Assembly: GCF_001550135.1 (NCBI RefSeq)
Contig: NZ_LRUE01000014.1
Span: 248,001 to 312,000 of the forward strand
From: Pseudoalteromonas shioyasakiensis
GTDB taxonomy: Bacteria > Pseudomonadota > Gammaproteobacteria > Enterobacterales > Alteromonadaceae
Direction: 5' to 3'
DNA length: 64,000 bases
This document shows positions 28,283 through 38,324 of this stretch, piece after piece. A program made the translations under genes and the position numbers. The notes below the pieces were generated by a model. That model worked only from the letters and a program-made list of their open reading frames with translations. It ran no database searches and had not been told where the DNA came from. Position 1 is the stretch's first letter. Each line of letters begins with the position of its first letter.

Positions 28283-28292
28283 ATGTCGACAT
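28283..28292. promoter_or_regulatory. Putative PrpR operator 2
   Basis: ATGTCGACAT is a perfect 10-bp palindrome around TGTCGACA, located 38 bp upstream of the likely -35 box of the prp promoter. Confidence 0.6.
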
Positions 28293-28329
28293 TTTGATGG
28301 TTTTTTAGTCTGTTTTTCCGTTCTCAAGG

Positions 28330-28358
28330 TTGACACATGCAATGATAGGGCGCATAGT
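28330..28358 (+). promoter_or_regulatory. Putative sigma-70 promoter of the prp operon
   Basis: A consensus TTGACA (28330-28335) is followed after 17 bp by CATAGT (28353-28358) as a moderate -10 box. It lies upstream of the regulator gene. Operator 3 sits where transcription would begin. Confidence 0.6.
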
Positions 28359-28368
28359 GAACTCACAA

Positions 28369-28380
28369 ATTGTCGACAAT
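28369..28380. promoter_or_regulatory. Putative PrpR operator 3 (perfect 12-bp palindrome)
   Basis: ATTGTCGACAAT is a perfect palindrome located 11 bp after the candidate -10 box and 29 bp before the regulator ATG. Binding here would block the promoter, consistent with autorepression by a GntR-family protein. Confidence 0.7.
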
Positions 28381-28408
28381 CTTAATTTAGTACTTTGATA
28401 GACCTATT

Positions 28409-29113
28409 ATGACAGAGCAAAAAGCCAACGATAACTACAACGATATCACGATAACAACTGCATCAGACCAAGTGTTTGTCGACATGCGTCGTGAAATTGT
28501 CCAAGGCACCATTGAGCAGGGTAGCAAAATTTCTGAGCCAGAACTTGCTAAACGCTATGGTGTAAGCCGTGCCACCTTACGTGAGGCGCTAAATCGTTTA
28601 GAGAGCTGTTATTTGGTAGAGCGTAAAGCAAATGTCGGTTGTCGTGTTGTTGCGCTAACCGCAGAGCGTTTAATCGAAGTCTATCAGGTTCGTAGTGCCT
28701 TAGAAGGGCTGGCTTGTCGGTTAGCTGCCGACAACATGGAACCTGAAGAAGTGCAGGGTTTAAAACAGTTATTGAACCAGCACTTACAAACACAGCGTGT
28801 AAAAGAAGGTGAATCATACTACCAAGAAGCGGGCGACCTTGATTTTCATTATCGCATTATTAAAGGGTCGAAAAACGCACACTTAATTCATCTTTTATGT
28901 AATGAGTTGTACCAGTTAATTCGTATGTACCGTGTACAAATGGGGATGGTAGGGCCACGTGTATCAAAAGCGTTTGATGAACACTTGGCTATTATTAATG
29001 CCATTGAAAACCATGACGGTGAATTAGCCGAAATGCTTATGAAGCGCCATATTAGTGCGTCTCAGGCAAATATTCAGACTAAGTTTGACTTACTCGCAGC
29101 AAAAAATCAGTAG
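28409..29113 (+). CDS. GntR (FadR/FCD subfamily) regulator of the propionate operon
   Basis: The 234-residue protein has an N-terminal winged helix (about 22-90, with ISEPELAKRYGVSRATLREALNRLE) and a C-terminal all-helical FCD ligand domain with metal-binding-type histidines (DLDFHYRII and MKRHISASQA). It is the first gene of the prp cluster and is preceded by TGTCGACA palindromes; a fourth copy lies inside its own coding region. It most likely represses the operon until a methylcitrate-cycle intermediate binds. The ligand is not known from sequence. Confidence 0.9.
   Translation: MTEQKANDNYNDITITTASDQVFVDMRREIVQGTIEQGSKISEPELAKRYGVSRATLREALNRLESCYLVERKANVGCRVVALTAERLIEVYQVRSALEGLACRLAADNMEPEEVQGLKQLLNQHLQTQRVKEGESYYQEAGDLDFHYRIIKGSKNAHLIHLLCNELYQLIRMYRVQMGMVGPRVSKAFDEHLAIINAIENHDGELAEMLMKRHISASQANIQTKFDLLAAKNQ
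28477..28484. promoter_or_regulatory. Fourth TGTCGACA site, inside the regulator gene
   Basis: An exact TGTCGACA lies about 70 bp after the regulator start codon. It could be an auxiliary operator or chance. Confidence 0.35.
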
Positions 29114-29197
29114 CGCGGTAGTTAAACAGTCACAATTTAGATTTAAAAAATAGAGTCAGCCAAAGAGCTGAAACCGTTCAAAGATAGGAGTTATCCA

Positions 29198-30073
29198 ATG
29201 TCAGCAGGATTAAAGTTCAAACAGGCAATCGCCAACAACAAGCCATTACAAGTGGTTGGCACCGTCAACGCGTACTGCGCAATGATGGCAGAGAAAACCG
29301 GTCACCAAGCACTTTACCTCTCAGGTGCGGGTGTTGCTAACGCATCATACGGCATGCCAGATTTAGGTATGACTAGCCTTGATAATGTACTTGAAGATAT
29401 TCGTCGAATCACCAGCGCTACCGACTTACCGCTTCTTGTTGATGCTGACACAGGGTGGGGCGGTGCTTTTAATATTGCTCGTACCGTTAAAGAAATGACC
29501 AAAGCAGGCGCAGCAGGCTTCCATATTGAAGACCAAGTAGCACAAAAACGTTGTGGTCACCGTCCTAATAAAGAGATCGTGTCTAAAGATGAAATGGTTG
29601 ACCGTATTAAAGCTGCGGTTGATGCCAAAACAGACAGTGATTTTTACATTATGGCGCGTACTGATGCATTCCAAAAAGAAGGCTTAAATGCAGCGATTGA
29701 CCGCGCAGCAGCGTGTGTTGAAGCTGGTGCAGACGCTATCTTTGCAGAAGCGGTGCATGATTTAGCAGATTACCAAGCGTTTGCTAAAGCGTTAAATGTG
29801 CCAATTCTTGCGAACATCACCGAATTTGGTCAAACACCACTTTATACAAAAGAGCAATTGAGCGAAGTGGGTGTTGAAATTGTACTTTATCCACTTAGTG
29901 CATTTAGAGCGATGAACAAAGCTGCACTTAATGTGTATTCGTCTATTCTTAGCGAGGGCTCACAACAAAGCCAAGTAGACAATATGCAAACACGTGCGGA
30001 ATTATATGAGTTTTTAGATTATCACTCATATGAAAACACACTCGATAACCTTTTCTCAGCTAAAAAATCATAA
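29198..30073 (+). CDS. prpB: 2-methylisocitrate lyase PrpB
   Basis: PrpB cleaves 2-methylisocitrate to pyruvate and succinate, the last step of the methylcitrate cycle. The 291-residue protein of the isocitrate lyase/PEP mutase family has [22 protein letters not shown] with the catalytic Cys119, and the downstream ARTDAF segment. TAGGAG lies 7 nt before the ATG. It follows the regulator in the same direction with an 84-bp gap lacking any TGTCGACA site, so it probably depends on the upstream promoter. Confidence 0.96.
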   Translation: MSAGLKFKQAIANNKPLQVVGTVNAYCAMMAEKTGHQALYLSGAGVANASYGMPDLGMTSLDNVLEDIRRITSATDLPLLVDADTGWGGAFNIARTVKEMTKAGAAGFHIEDQVAQKRCGHRPNKEIVSKDEMVDRIKAAVDAKTDSDFYIMARTDAFQKEGLNAAIDRAAACVEAGADAIFAEAVHDLADYQAFAKALNVPILANITEFGQTPLYTKEQLSEVGVEIVLYPLSAFRAMNKAALNVYSSILSEGSQQSQVDNMQTRAELYEFLDYHSYENTLDNLFSAKKS

Positions 30074-30097
30074 CGACAACATATAAGGAGAACACTC

Positions 30098-31222
30098 ATG
30101 GTAGATAAAGCATTAGGCGGCGCAGGTTTACGTGGTCAAGTAGCAGGTGAAACAGCACTGTGTACAGTAGGTAAGTCAGGTTCAGGTTTAACTTATTGTG
30201 GTTATGATATTAGTGAATTAGCAGATAAAGCGCAGTTTGAAGAAGTGTCTTTTTTACTGTCGCGTGGTGAATTACCAACAGAGTCTGAGCTGACTGAATA
30301 TAAAGCAAAGTTAAAATCACTACGTGGTTTACCAGATGCACTAAAAACAGTGCTTGAGAACATTCCTAAAGACGCGCACCCAATGGATGTAATGCGCACT
30401 GGTTGTTCTATGCTAGGTAACCTGGAAATGGAGCAAGATTTCTCAGAAGCGAATGATGCGATTGATCGCCTAGTTGCCGTATTCCCAAGCATTATTTGTT
30501 ACTGGTATCGTTTTAGCCATGACGGCGTTCGTATTGAAACTGAAACAGATGATGATTCGGTAGGTGCACACTTCTTACGTTTATTACATGACGAAGCACC
30601 ATCAGCACTGTTTGAGCAAGTAATGAATGTGTCTTTAATTCTTTATGCAGAGCATGAGTTTAATGCATCAACATTCACTGCGCGTGTGTGTGCATCAACA
30701 TTGTCTGATATTCACTCTTGTGTAACGGGTGCGATTGGTAGCTTACGTGGTCCATTACATGGTGGTGCGAACGAAGCGGCTATGGATATGATTGAAGGCT
30801 TCACAAGTGCAGACCAAGCTGAAGATGCGCTGATGGGCATGCTTGAACGTAAAGACAAGATCATGGGCTTTGGTCATGCCATTTACCGTGAATCAGATCC
30901 ACGTAACGTGATCATCAAAAAGTGGTCAGAAAAACTGGCAGCAGAAGTGGGTGATGATGTGCTTTATCCTGTGTCTGTTCGCTGTGAAGAAGTTATGTGG
31001 CGTGAAAAGAAATTATTCTGTAATGCTGATTTCTTCCATGCATCTGCGTATCACTTCATGGGTATCCCAACTAAGTTATTCACGCCAATTTTCGTGATGA
31101 GCCGTGTAACAGGTTGGACAGCACACGTGAAAGAGCAACGTGCTAATAACCGTATTATTCGCCCAAGTGCAGATTATACGGGCCCAGAAGCGCGTAGCTA
31201 TACGCCAATTTCTGAGCGTTAA
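30098..31222 (+). CDS. prpC: 2-methylcitrate synthase PrpC
   Basis: PrpC condenses propionyl-CoA with oxaloacetate. The 374-residue protein is a short-form citrate synthase: GLTYCGYDISELA at the N-terminus, RGPLHGGANEAAMDMI (catalytic His) and KIMGFGHAIYRESDPR, with the catalytic Asp in the later FHASAYHFMG region neighbourhood. Its position between prpB and acnD supports methylcitrate rather than citrate synthase. AAGGAG precedes the start. Competing hairpins lie in the gap after it. Confidence 0.95.
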   Translation: MVDKALGGAGLRGQVAGETALCTVGKSGSGLTYCGYDISELADKAQFEEVSFLLSRGELPTESELTEYKAKLKSLRGLPDALKTVLENIPKDAHPMDVMRTGCSMLGNLEMEQDFSEANDAIDRLVAVFPSIICYWYRFSHDGVRIETETDDDSVGAHFLRLLHDEAPSALFEQVMNVSLILYAEHEFNASTFTARVCASTLSDIHSCVTGAIGSLRGPLHGGANEAAMDMIEGFTSADQAEDALMGMLERKDKIMGFGHAIYRESDPRNVIIKKWSEKLAAEVGDDVLYPVSVRCEEVMWREKKLFCNADFFHASAYHFMGIPTKLFTPIFVMSRVTGWTAHVKEQRANNRIIRPSADYTGPEARSYTPISER

Positions 31223-31242
31223 TCGTAATTAAATCAGTGATA

Positions 31243-31273
31243 GGGGTAGCTTAGCTGCCCCTTTATGAAGGGG
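31243..31273 (+). other. Mutually exclusive hairpins between prpC and acnD
   Basis: GGGGTAGC (31243-31250) can pair with GCTGCCCC (31254-31261, one G-T pair). The same CCCC can instead pair within CCCCTT / AAGGGG (31258-31273). Only one can form at a time. It may be a partial terminator or an RNA-processing site that sets relative expression inside the operon. Confidence 0.45.
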
Positions 31274-31338
31274 CGAAATAAATACAAAAACAATCAGCCC
31301 ATCTTTGTTCACCGTCACCAAGTACAAGTAGAATCATC

Positions 31339-33930
31339 ATGAATACAAATTTTAGAAAACCATTAGCAGGCACCGGAGTCGATTACTTTGATACTCGCGC
31401 TGCTGTTGATGCAATTAAACCAGGCAGCTATGCCACACTTCCTTACACATCGCGAGTACTTGCCGAAAACTTAGTTCGTCGCTGTGATCCTGAAATGCTA
31501 AATGATGCACTGTCGCAGTTAATTGACCGCAAGCGTGATTTAGATTTTCCATGGTTTCCTGCGCGCGTTGTGTGTCACGATATCTTAGGTCAAACAGCGT
31601 TAGTTGATTTAGCAGGTCTGCGTGATGCTATTGCTGCAAAAGGCGGCGATCCTGCAAAAGTGAACCCTGTGGTACCAACACAGTTAATTGTTGACCATTC
31701 ATTAGCGGTTGAACACGCAGGTTTTGAACCTGACGCATTTGAAAAAAACCGTGCTATTGAAGACCGTCGTAACGATGACCGATTCCACTTTATTAATTGG
31801 ACGAAAACAGCATTTAAAAATATTGATGTGATCCCGCCGGGTAACGGCATTATGCATCAAATCAATTTAGAGAAAATGTCACCTGTGATCCAAAAACGTG
31901 ATGGCGTGGCATTCCCAGATACATTAGTTGGTACAGATAGCCACACACCTATGGTCGATGCGCTAGGTGTTATTGCAGTCGGTGTTGGTGGTCTTGAAGC
32001 TGAAAGCGTGATGCTTGGCCGTGCATCTTACATGCGTTTACCTGACATTGTGGGTGTTGAACTAAAAGGCAAGCCACAACCGGGTATTACTGCAACCGAC
32101 ATTGTATTAGCGATCACCGAATTTTTACGTAATGAAAGAGTTGTGTCGACCTACCTTGAATTTTATGGCGAAGGTGCTGATGCACTTACCCTAGGTGATA
32201 GAGCAACTATTTCTAATATGACGCCAGAGTTTGGCGCAACAGCAGCGATGTTCTACATCGATGACAACACACTTGATTATCTACGTTTAACTGGTCGTGA
32301 AGAAGAGCAAGTTAAACTAGTCGAAACATACGCAAAAGAGACTGGCCTTTGGAGTGATAGCCTTAAAACGGCTGAATATGAGCGTGTGTTAACCTTTGAT
32401 CTATCATCAGTTGGTCGCAATATTGCGGGCCCTTCGAATCCACATCGCCGTGTTGCAACTAGCGATCTTGATAAAGCGGGTATCACTGGCGTTGTTGAGA
32501 ATGAAGAAGGCTTAATGCCAGATGGCGCCTGTATCATTGCAGCAATCACAAGTTGTACTAATACCAGTAACCCACGCAACGTTATTGCTGCAGGTTTACT
32601 TGCGCGTAATGCCAACGCTAAAGGTTTAACTCGTAAGCCATGGGTTAAAACATCACTGGCACCGGGTTCTAAAGCGGTTAAGTCTTATTTAGAAGAAGCT
32701 AATTTGTTGCCTGAGCTTGAGCAACTTGGCTTTGGTATTGTCGCTTTTGCGTGTACAACCTGTAATGGCATGAGTGGTGCGCTTGATCCAAAAATTCAGC
32801 AAGAAGTGATTGACCGCGACCTATACGCAACGGCTGTACTGTCGGGTAACCGAAATTTTGATGGTCGTATTCACCCTTATGCTAAACAAGCATTCTTAGC
32901 TTCACCGCCACTGGTTGTTGCTTATGCTATTGCCGGTACTATTCGTTTTGATATCGAAAAAGATGTATTAGGGCATGATCAACAAGGCAACGAAATTCGC
33001 CTTATGGATTTATGGCCATCAGATGAAGAAATTGATGCGGTGATCAAACAAAGTGTTAAACCTGAGCAGTTTAAAAAGGTTTACGAGCCAATGTTTGATT
33101 TAAGTGTAGATTACGGTGAAGACAACGACCCGCTTTACCAATGGCGTCCACAAAGTACTTATATTCGCCGTCCTCCTTATTGGGAAGGCGCTTTAGCGGG
33201 TGAACGCTCTCTGAGTGATATGCGTGCGTTAGCTGTGTTGGGCGACAACATCACTACTGACCACTTATCACCTTCGAATGCGATTTTAGCGTCAAGTGCT
33301 GCTGGTGAATACCTGGCTAAAATGGGTCTCCCAGAAGAAGATTTTAACTCGTATGCTACTCACCGAGGTGACCATTTAACAGCACAGCGTGCTACATTCG
33401 CTAACCCTAAGTTATTGAATGAAATGGTTAAAGAAAATGGTGAAGTGAAGCAAGGTTCATATGCTCGCATTGAACCAGAAGGCAAAGTGACGCGTATGTG
33501 GGAAGCTATCGAAACCTACATGGAGCGCAAACAACCGCTTATCATTGTGGCAGGTGCCGATTATGGTCAAGGTTCATCACGTGACTGGGCTGCAAAAGGT
33601 GTTCGCTTAGCTGGTGTTCAAGTGATTGCAGCCGAGGGCTTTGAGCGTATTCACCGCACTAACTTAATTGGTATGGGCGTATTACCGCTTGAGTTTAAAG
33701 CAGGCACGACGCGAACTACGCTAGGTATTGATGGTAGTGAGAGTTTTAGTGTCAAAGGTGAGCCAACACCAGGCGCAACATTGACACTAGTGATTACCCG
33801 TGCCAATGGTGAAATCGTTGAAGTACCAATGACGTGCCGTTTAGATACCGCTGAAGAAGTGTCAATTTATTCAGCGGGTGGTGTACTGCAACGTTTCGCG
33901 CAAGATTTCTTAGAATCTGAGGAGCACTAA
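31339..33930 (+). CDS. acnD: Fe/S-dependent 2-methylisocitrate dehydratase AcnD
   Basis: AcnD, acting with PrpF, dehydrates 2-methylcitrate to 2-methylaconitate. The 863-residue aconitase-family protein has the cluster cysteines in AAITSCTNTSNP and FACTTCNGMSGALD. It also carries the swivel domain with GADYGQGSSRDWAAKG near the C-terminus. It lies between prpC and prpF, the standard arrangement for the AcnD/PrpF variant that replaces PrpD. It starts 116 bp after prpC. Confidence 0.96.
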   Translation: MNTNFRKPLAGTGVDYFDTRAAVDAIKPGSYATLPYTSRVLAENLVRRCDPEMLNDALSQLIDRKRDLDFPWFPARVVCHDILGQTALVDLAGLRDAIAAKGGDPAKVNPVVPTQLIVDHSLAVEHAGFEPDAFEKNRAIEDRRNDDRFHFINWTKTAFKNIDVIPPGNGIMHQINLEKMSPVIQKRDGVAFPDTLVGTDSHTPMVDALGVIAVGVGGLEAESVMLGRASYMRLPDIVGVELKGKPQPGITATDIVLAITEFLRNERVVSTYLEFYGEGADALTLGDRATISNMTPEFGATAAMFYIDDNTLDYLRLTGREEEQVKLVETYAKETGLWSDSLKTAEYERVLTFDLSSVGRNIAGPSNPHRRVATSDLDKAGITGVVENEEGLMPDGACIIAAITSCTNTSNPRNVIAAGLLARNANAKGLTRKPWVKTSLAPGSKAVKSYLEEANLLPELEQLGFGIVAFACTTCNGMSGALDPKIQQEVIDRDLYATAVLSGNRNFDGRIHPYAKQAFLASPPLVVAYAIAGTIRFDIEKDVLGHDQQGNEIRLMDLWPSDEEIDAVIKQSVKPEQFKKVYEPMFDLSVDYGEDNDPLYQWRPQSTYIRRPPYWEGALAGERSLSDMRALAVLGDNITTDHLSPSNAILASSAAGEYLAKMGLPEEDFNSYATHRGDHLTAQRATFANPKLLNEMVKENGEVKQGSYARIEPEGKVTRMWEAIETYMERKQPLIIVAGADYGQGSSRDWAAKGVRLAGVQVIAAEGFERIHRTNLIGMGVLPLEFKAGTTRTTLGIDGSESFSVKGEPTPGATLTLVITRANGEIVEVPMTCRLDTAEEVSIYSAGGVLQRFAQDFLESEEH

Positions 33931-33933
33931 GCG

Positions 33934-35103
33934 ATGGCGTTTAAACCACAAATTAAGGTGCCAGCGACGTATATGCGTGGCGGCACCAGTAAAGGGGTGT
34001 TCTTTAACTTAACTGACTTACCTGAGCCTGCCCAAGTGGCAGGTGAGGCGCGCGACAACCTGTTATTACGTGTGATTGGCAGCCCCGATCCTTACCAAAA
34101 ACAAACTGATGGTATGGGCGGTGCAACCTCAAGCACCAGTAAAACGGTGATTTTATCGAAAAGCGCTAAAGCTGATCACGATGTTGATTATCTGTTTGGT
34201 CAAGTTGCTATCGATAAGGCGTTTGTTGATTGGAGTGGTAACTGCGGTAATTTAACCTCAGCAGTCGGGGCCTTTGCTGTGTCAAACGGTCTTGTTGATG
34301 CCAGCAAAATTCCAGAGAACGGCGTTGTTGAAGTTAAAGTATGGCAAGTCAATATTAGTAAAACCATCATAGTGCACGTGCCAATTACTAACGGTGAAGT
34401 GCAAGAAACTGGTGATTTTGAGCTTGATGGCGTGACCTTTCCAGCCGCTGAAGTGAAACTTGAATTTATGGACCCTGCAGATGGCGAAGGGGCCTTATTT
34501 CCAACAGGTAACTTAGTCGATGAATTAGAGGTGCCGGGTATTGGTATGTTGTCTGCAACGATGATCAATGCGGGTATTCCTACAGTTTTCATTAACGCCA
34601 GTGAAGTTGGCTACGATGGCACAGAGCTTCAAGAAGCCATTAACGGTGATGCATCGGCACTTGAAAAGTTAGAAACGATTCGCGCCTATGGGGCGTTGAA
34701 AATGGGGTTAATTTCTCATATTGATGAAGCAAAGGCACGTCAACATACGCCAAAAGTAGCTTGGGTTGCACCAGCTAAAACTTATCATGCATCAAGCGGT
34801 AAAGTTGTAAACGAAGCCGATATTGATTTAGTAGTACGTGCTATGTCGATGGGTAAGTTGCACCATGCCATGATGGGCACGGCTGCGGTTGCAATAGGTA
34901 CTGCAGCTGCTATTCCTGGTACCTTGGTAAACCTTGCTGCAGGTGGTGGTGAGCGTCAGGAAGTAAACTTTGGTCATCCTTCTGGCACTTTAAAAGTCGG
35001 CGCTGCTGCAACACTTGTTGATGGCAATTGGCAAGTCACAAAAGCAAGTATGAGCCGAAGTGCACGTGTATTAATGGAAGGCTGGGTTCGAGTTCCTCAA
35101 TAG
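33934..35103 (+). CDS. prpF: 2-methylaconitate cis-trans isomerase PrpF
   Basis: PrpF isomerises the 2-methylaconitate product made by AcnD so that aconitase can hydrate it. The 389-residue protein of the diaminopimelate-epimerase-like fold begins with a PATYMRGGTSKGVFF motif. It contains QTDGMGGATSSTSK, SGNCGNLTSAVGAFA and the C-terminal GHPSGTLKVGA. It starts 3 bp after acnD. No prpE (propionyl-CoA synthetase) follows; the operon ends at the terminator at 35134. Confidence 0.96.
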   Translation: MAFKPQIKVPATYMRGGTSKGVFFNLTDLPEPAQVAGEARDNLLLRVIGSPDPYQKQTDGMGGATSSTSKTVILSKSAKADHDVDYLFGQVAIDKAFVDWSGNCGNLTSAVGAFAVSNGLVDASKIPENGVVEVKVWQVNISKTIIVHVPITNGEVQETGDFELDGVTFPAAEVKLEFMDPADGEGALFPTGNLVDELEVPGIGMLSATMINAGIPTVFINASEVGYDGTELQEAINGDASALEKLETIRAYGALKMGLISHIDEAKARQHTPKVAWVAPAKTYHASSGKVVNEADIDLVVRAMSMGKLHHAMMGTAAVAIGTAAAIPGTLVNLAAGGGERQEVNFGHPSGTLKVGAAATLVDGNWQVTKASMSRSARVLMEGWVRVPQ

Positions 35104-35133
35104 TACACAGCTGTGCACAGATATAATTTAAAT

Positions 35134-35155
35134 AAAGCGGCGGTTACGCCGCTTT
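35134..35155. terminator. Bidirectional terminator after prpF
   Basis: A 9-bp perfect stem (AAAGCGGCG / CGCCGCTTT) with a GTTA loop includes the last codons and stop of the convergent binding-protein gene. It has A/T flanks on both sides and can serve both genes. Confidence 0.8.
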
Positions 35156-36052
35156 GTCTAATCCGTAGCACTGTTGCTTCATACCTTCAATAAACTCGTC
35201 AAACTTGCCGCTCTGTTGCATGAGTTCTATTTCATCATTTAAGTCTTCTAAAACTTTTTGCCAGTGCGGCGTTGATTTGCTGACAGAAAAATATAGCGGT
35301 TTGTATTCAAGCTTGGGCTCTAATGCGACCAGTGATTCTAGTATTTGTCGTTTGCCGCTAATTGATAATTCAGACTTGTAAACGCTTGCTTTTAACACTT
35401 CAAGATCTGCCACAATTAGGCTTACGCGGTTGCTAAGTAACAGGTGAATTAGTTGGTACTCATTATTAGCGACGATTGTATCGATTTCTTTATTATCAAT
35501 CATGGCATCGAGTTCTTTGGTGTTTTTATATGAGCGAACTACACCAATAGGCAAGTCTTTTACAGAGTTTAAATCCCCATTAAATGGAATTTGAGTTCCT
35601 TTTAATGCCACGAATGATAAATCCCCACCTGGAATAGCATGACTCAAGGCGAGTAAATCGTTGCGGGTTTTATCGAGGAAATTATCTGAAATAACATCAT
35701 CTTCAATGAAATATTCAGGAAAGAGAATATCAGCGCGACCTAATTCAGCTTCTCTTACGGCGCGTGCCCAAGGATAAAAGCTAATGTGCACGCCATAGCC
35801 TTTTTCAAGTAAGGAGCTTACAGCAAATTGGTAAAGCCAGCCTTTGTTGCATAAGTTTTCGTCTATATAAGGAGGCCAATCTAAAGTAACGAGCTTTAAA
35901 ACATGTTTGGCATCTAAGTTATAACCATATCCGCCGTTGAAACGCACCGCTTCTTCAGTGATGATTTCGCCATTTTTTTCAAAGCTAACAGGCGTAAGGC
36001 CCGCAAGAGCTTGATATGAGGCGAATAAAAAAAATACGGTTAGTAGTTTCAT
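35144..36052 (-). CDS. Periplasmic substrate-binding protein (SBP_bac_3-like)
   Basis: The 302-residue protein has a signal peptide (residues 1-17, cut after QALA). Its bilobed fold resembles family-3 solute-binding proteins: VTLDWPPYIDENLC, YGVHISFYPWARAVREAELGRADILFPEYF and PIGVVRSYKNT. There are no ABC permease or ATPase genes nearby. Many such orphan proteins in Alteromonadales are sensors or remnants rather than transporter parts. The ligand is unknown. Confidence 0.75.
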   Translation of the reverse strand: MKLLTVFFLFASYQALAGLTPVSFEKNGEIITEEAVRFNGGYGYNLDAKHVLKLVTLDWPPYIDENLCNKGWLYQFAVSSLLEKGYGVHISFYPWARAVREAELGRADILFPEYFIEDDVISDNFLDKTRNDLLALSHAIPGGDLSFVALKGTQIPFNGDLNSVKDLPIGVVRSYKNTKELDAMIDNKEIDTIVANNEYQLIHLLLSNRVSLIVADLEVLKASVYKSELSISGKRQILESLVALEPKLEYKPLYFSVSKSTPHWQKVLEDLNDEIELMQQSGKFDEFIEGMKQQCYGLDKAA

Positions 36053-36246
36053 AAATTGTTTAAGTTTTTGTTATTTATCTAAAGCTTAGCCTTTTGCCGT
36101 AAATATACAACCTAGTAACTGTAACAATATCTAACGGATGGAGTACATTTTTCGATCACAGCTTATTTTAATTGGCTTGAGTGACAAAAAGTTTACATTT
36201 GTATTATGATATCACTTAATGCTTTTGCAGCTTAAGGATAACAACA

Positions 36247-38193
36247 ATGATAAAACCAAGTATCTATATATCACTTCTAACAAGCTCTATGCTTGCTCAC
36301 GCACAATTACCGCTTAGCGTTACAAGCCCAGATGGACAAATAACTGTAAAACTCGAAAAACAACAAAATCAGCTTGTTTATAGCGTAAATTATGGCAACC
36401 AAGAGTTTTTGCAGCAATCACAGCTTGGTTTAAATACCAACCTGGGTGATTTTTCACAAAGCCTAAAATATAAAAGCCATACAACTGCTTCAGTCAATGA
36501 AAGCTATAAGCTGCATAATGCGAAGGTGAGTGAAGTAAACTACACGGCAAATTCACTCAAAGCGCAATTTGAAAACCAAGAGGGCAGAATGCTTGGCGTC
36601 GAATTTAACGTGTCTGATAGTGATGTTGCATTTCGTTATCAGATATCGGGTGCTGAAACAGATACCCGTATTAAGGTGTTAGCTGAATACAGTGCTTTTA
36701 ACCTACCAGATAATGCAACTACATTTATAAGCCCACAAGCCTTACCTGAAACGGGCTGGATGCAAACAAAACCAAGTTACGAAGAGCCTTACACCTTTAA
36801 CGAAGCCCTTGGAACACCGTCAGCGAACGGCGTGGGCTATACCTTTCCTGCATTATTTAAAAATAGCGATAAAGGTTGGTTATTAATTTCTGAAACCGGT
36901 GTTGATAGTCATTATCTTGGCTCTAAACTAAGCGAAGGCACAAAAGACGGTATTTACCGTATTTCATTTCCTCAGGCTGGAGAAAACAATGGCATTGGTG
37001 CAACTTATGCGGCTATGGCAATGCCTGCAACCACACCTTGGCGCACCATCACGTTAGGAGCAAGTTTAAAACCAATCGTTGAATCAACCGTGGCGTTTGA
37101 TTTAGTTAAACCCCTTTATCAAGCAAGCCAAGATTATAAAATGGGTCGTTCAACATGGAGCTGGATTGTTTGGCAAGACCCAAGTATCAACTACGATGAT
37201 CAAATCTAATTTATTGACTTAGCTTCATCATTAAATTTTGAATATGTATTAATCGACAATTGGTGGGATAAAAACATTGGCCGCGAGAGAATGGCTGAAT
37301 TGGTTAAGTACGCTAATGGTAAGGGCGTTGATGTTATTTTGTGGTACAACTCAAATGGCTGGTGGAATGACGCACCTCAAACCCCACAAAATAGAATGAA
37401 CAGTGCACCTGCACGTCGAAATGAAATGGCGTGGTTGCAAAGCATTGGTGTTAAAGGGCTTAAAGTAGATTTTTTTGGTGGTGACAAACAAGAGACCATT
37501 AAACTCTATGAAGATATTCTCACTGATGCAAATCAGTATGGTTTAGTGATCACCTTTCATGGCAGCACTATCCCGCGTGGCTGGGAAAGAATGTATCCTA
37601 ACTTCGTCACATCTGAAGCGGTTCTAGCATCGGAAAACCTTGTTTTTCATCAAAATTCGTTAGATTTACATGCCTATAACGCGACTATTTTACCGTTCAC
37701 TCGTAATGCTATTGGCGCTATGGATTTTGCCCCAGTGTTTTTAAACAAACGCTTATCTCAAGATCAAACCGTCGGCACTATTCGCAAAACCACAGATACA
37801 TTTGAACTGGCAACAGGTGTGCTTTATCAATCACCAGTACAGCATTTTGGCCTGACGCCAAATAACCTTGAAGAACAGCCTCAATTTGTTATTGATACTT
37901 TAAAGATGATGCCAACGGTATGGGATGAAACACGCTATATTGCAGGTCAGCCGGGTCAAGATGTAACGATCGCAAGGCGTCATCAGCAAACATGGTGGGT
38001 AGCAGCCGTGAATGGTGAAAATAAAGCCAAAACATTCGATATCGATTTACCTATGTTAGCGGGCAATAAAGTCACCCTGATGTTTGACAAAAAAGATGGC
38101 AGTGCTGGTACTAAGCAAGTCACAGTAAGTAACAGTGGCAAGTTAACCTTAAACTTATTAGCTCAAGGTGGCGCACTGATTATTGGTCGCTAA
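36247..38193 (+). pseudogene. GH97 glycoside hydrolase interrupted by an in-frame TAA
   Basis: Read through, the frame gives 648 residues of a secreted family 97 glycosidase: a signal peptide (1-19), an N-terminal beta-sandwich (about 22-280), the catalytic barrel and a C-terminal sandwich. Codon 321 (37207-37209) is TAA. The frame then continues without a shift, and FIDLASSLNFEYVLIDNWWD matches the family directly after the stop. GLKVDFF (Asp408) suggests the retaining, alpha-galactosidase-like branch. The short product would lack the catalytic site. The change may be a real mutation or a sequence error; an AAA or CAA codon would restore the gene. Confidence 0.85.
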
Positions 38194-38230
38194 CTGTGAG
38201 TTAATAGGCGATAAAAAAAAACAAGTAGAG

Positions 38231-38259
38231 AAAAGCGAGCAGGTTGCTCGCTTTTTTTT
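38231..38259 (+). terminator. Intrinsic terminator after the GH97 gene
   Basis: A 10-bp stem (AAAAGCGAGC / GCTCGCTTTT) with a 5-nt loop runs directly into a run of T residues. Confidence 0.92.
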
Positions 38260-38324
38260 GGCTTTAGTTGCCTTACTAATTTGGGCGTGCTAGATTTCGT
38301 TGGGTGTGGTGATGTACTACACCG

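Noticed and set aside
37207..37209. Stop-codon recoding (selenocysteine or read-through) in the GH97 gene
   Set aside because: The codon is TAA, which is not used for selenocysteine or pyrrolysine, and no recoding structure was seen.
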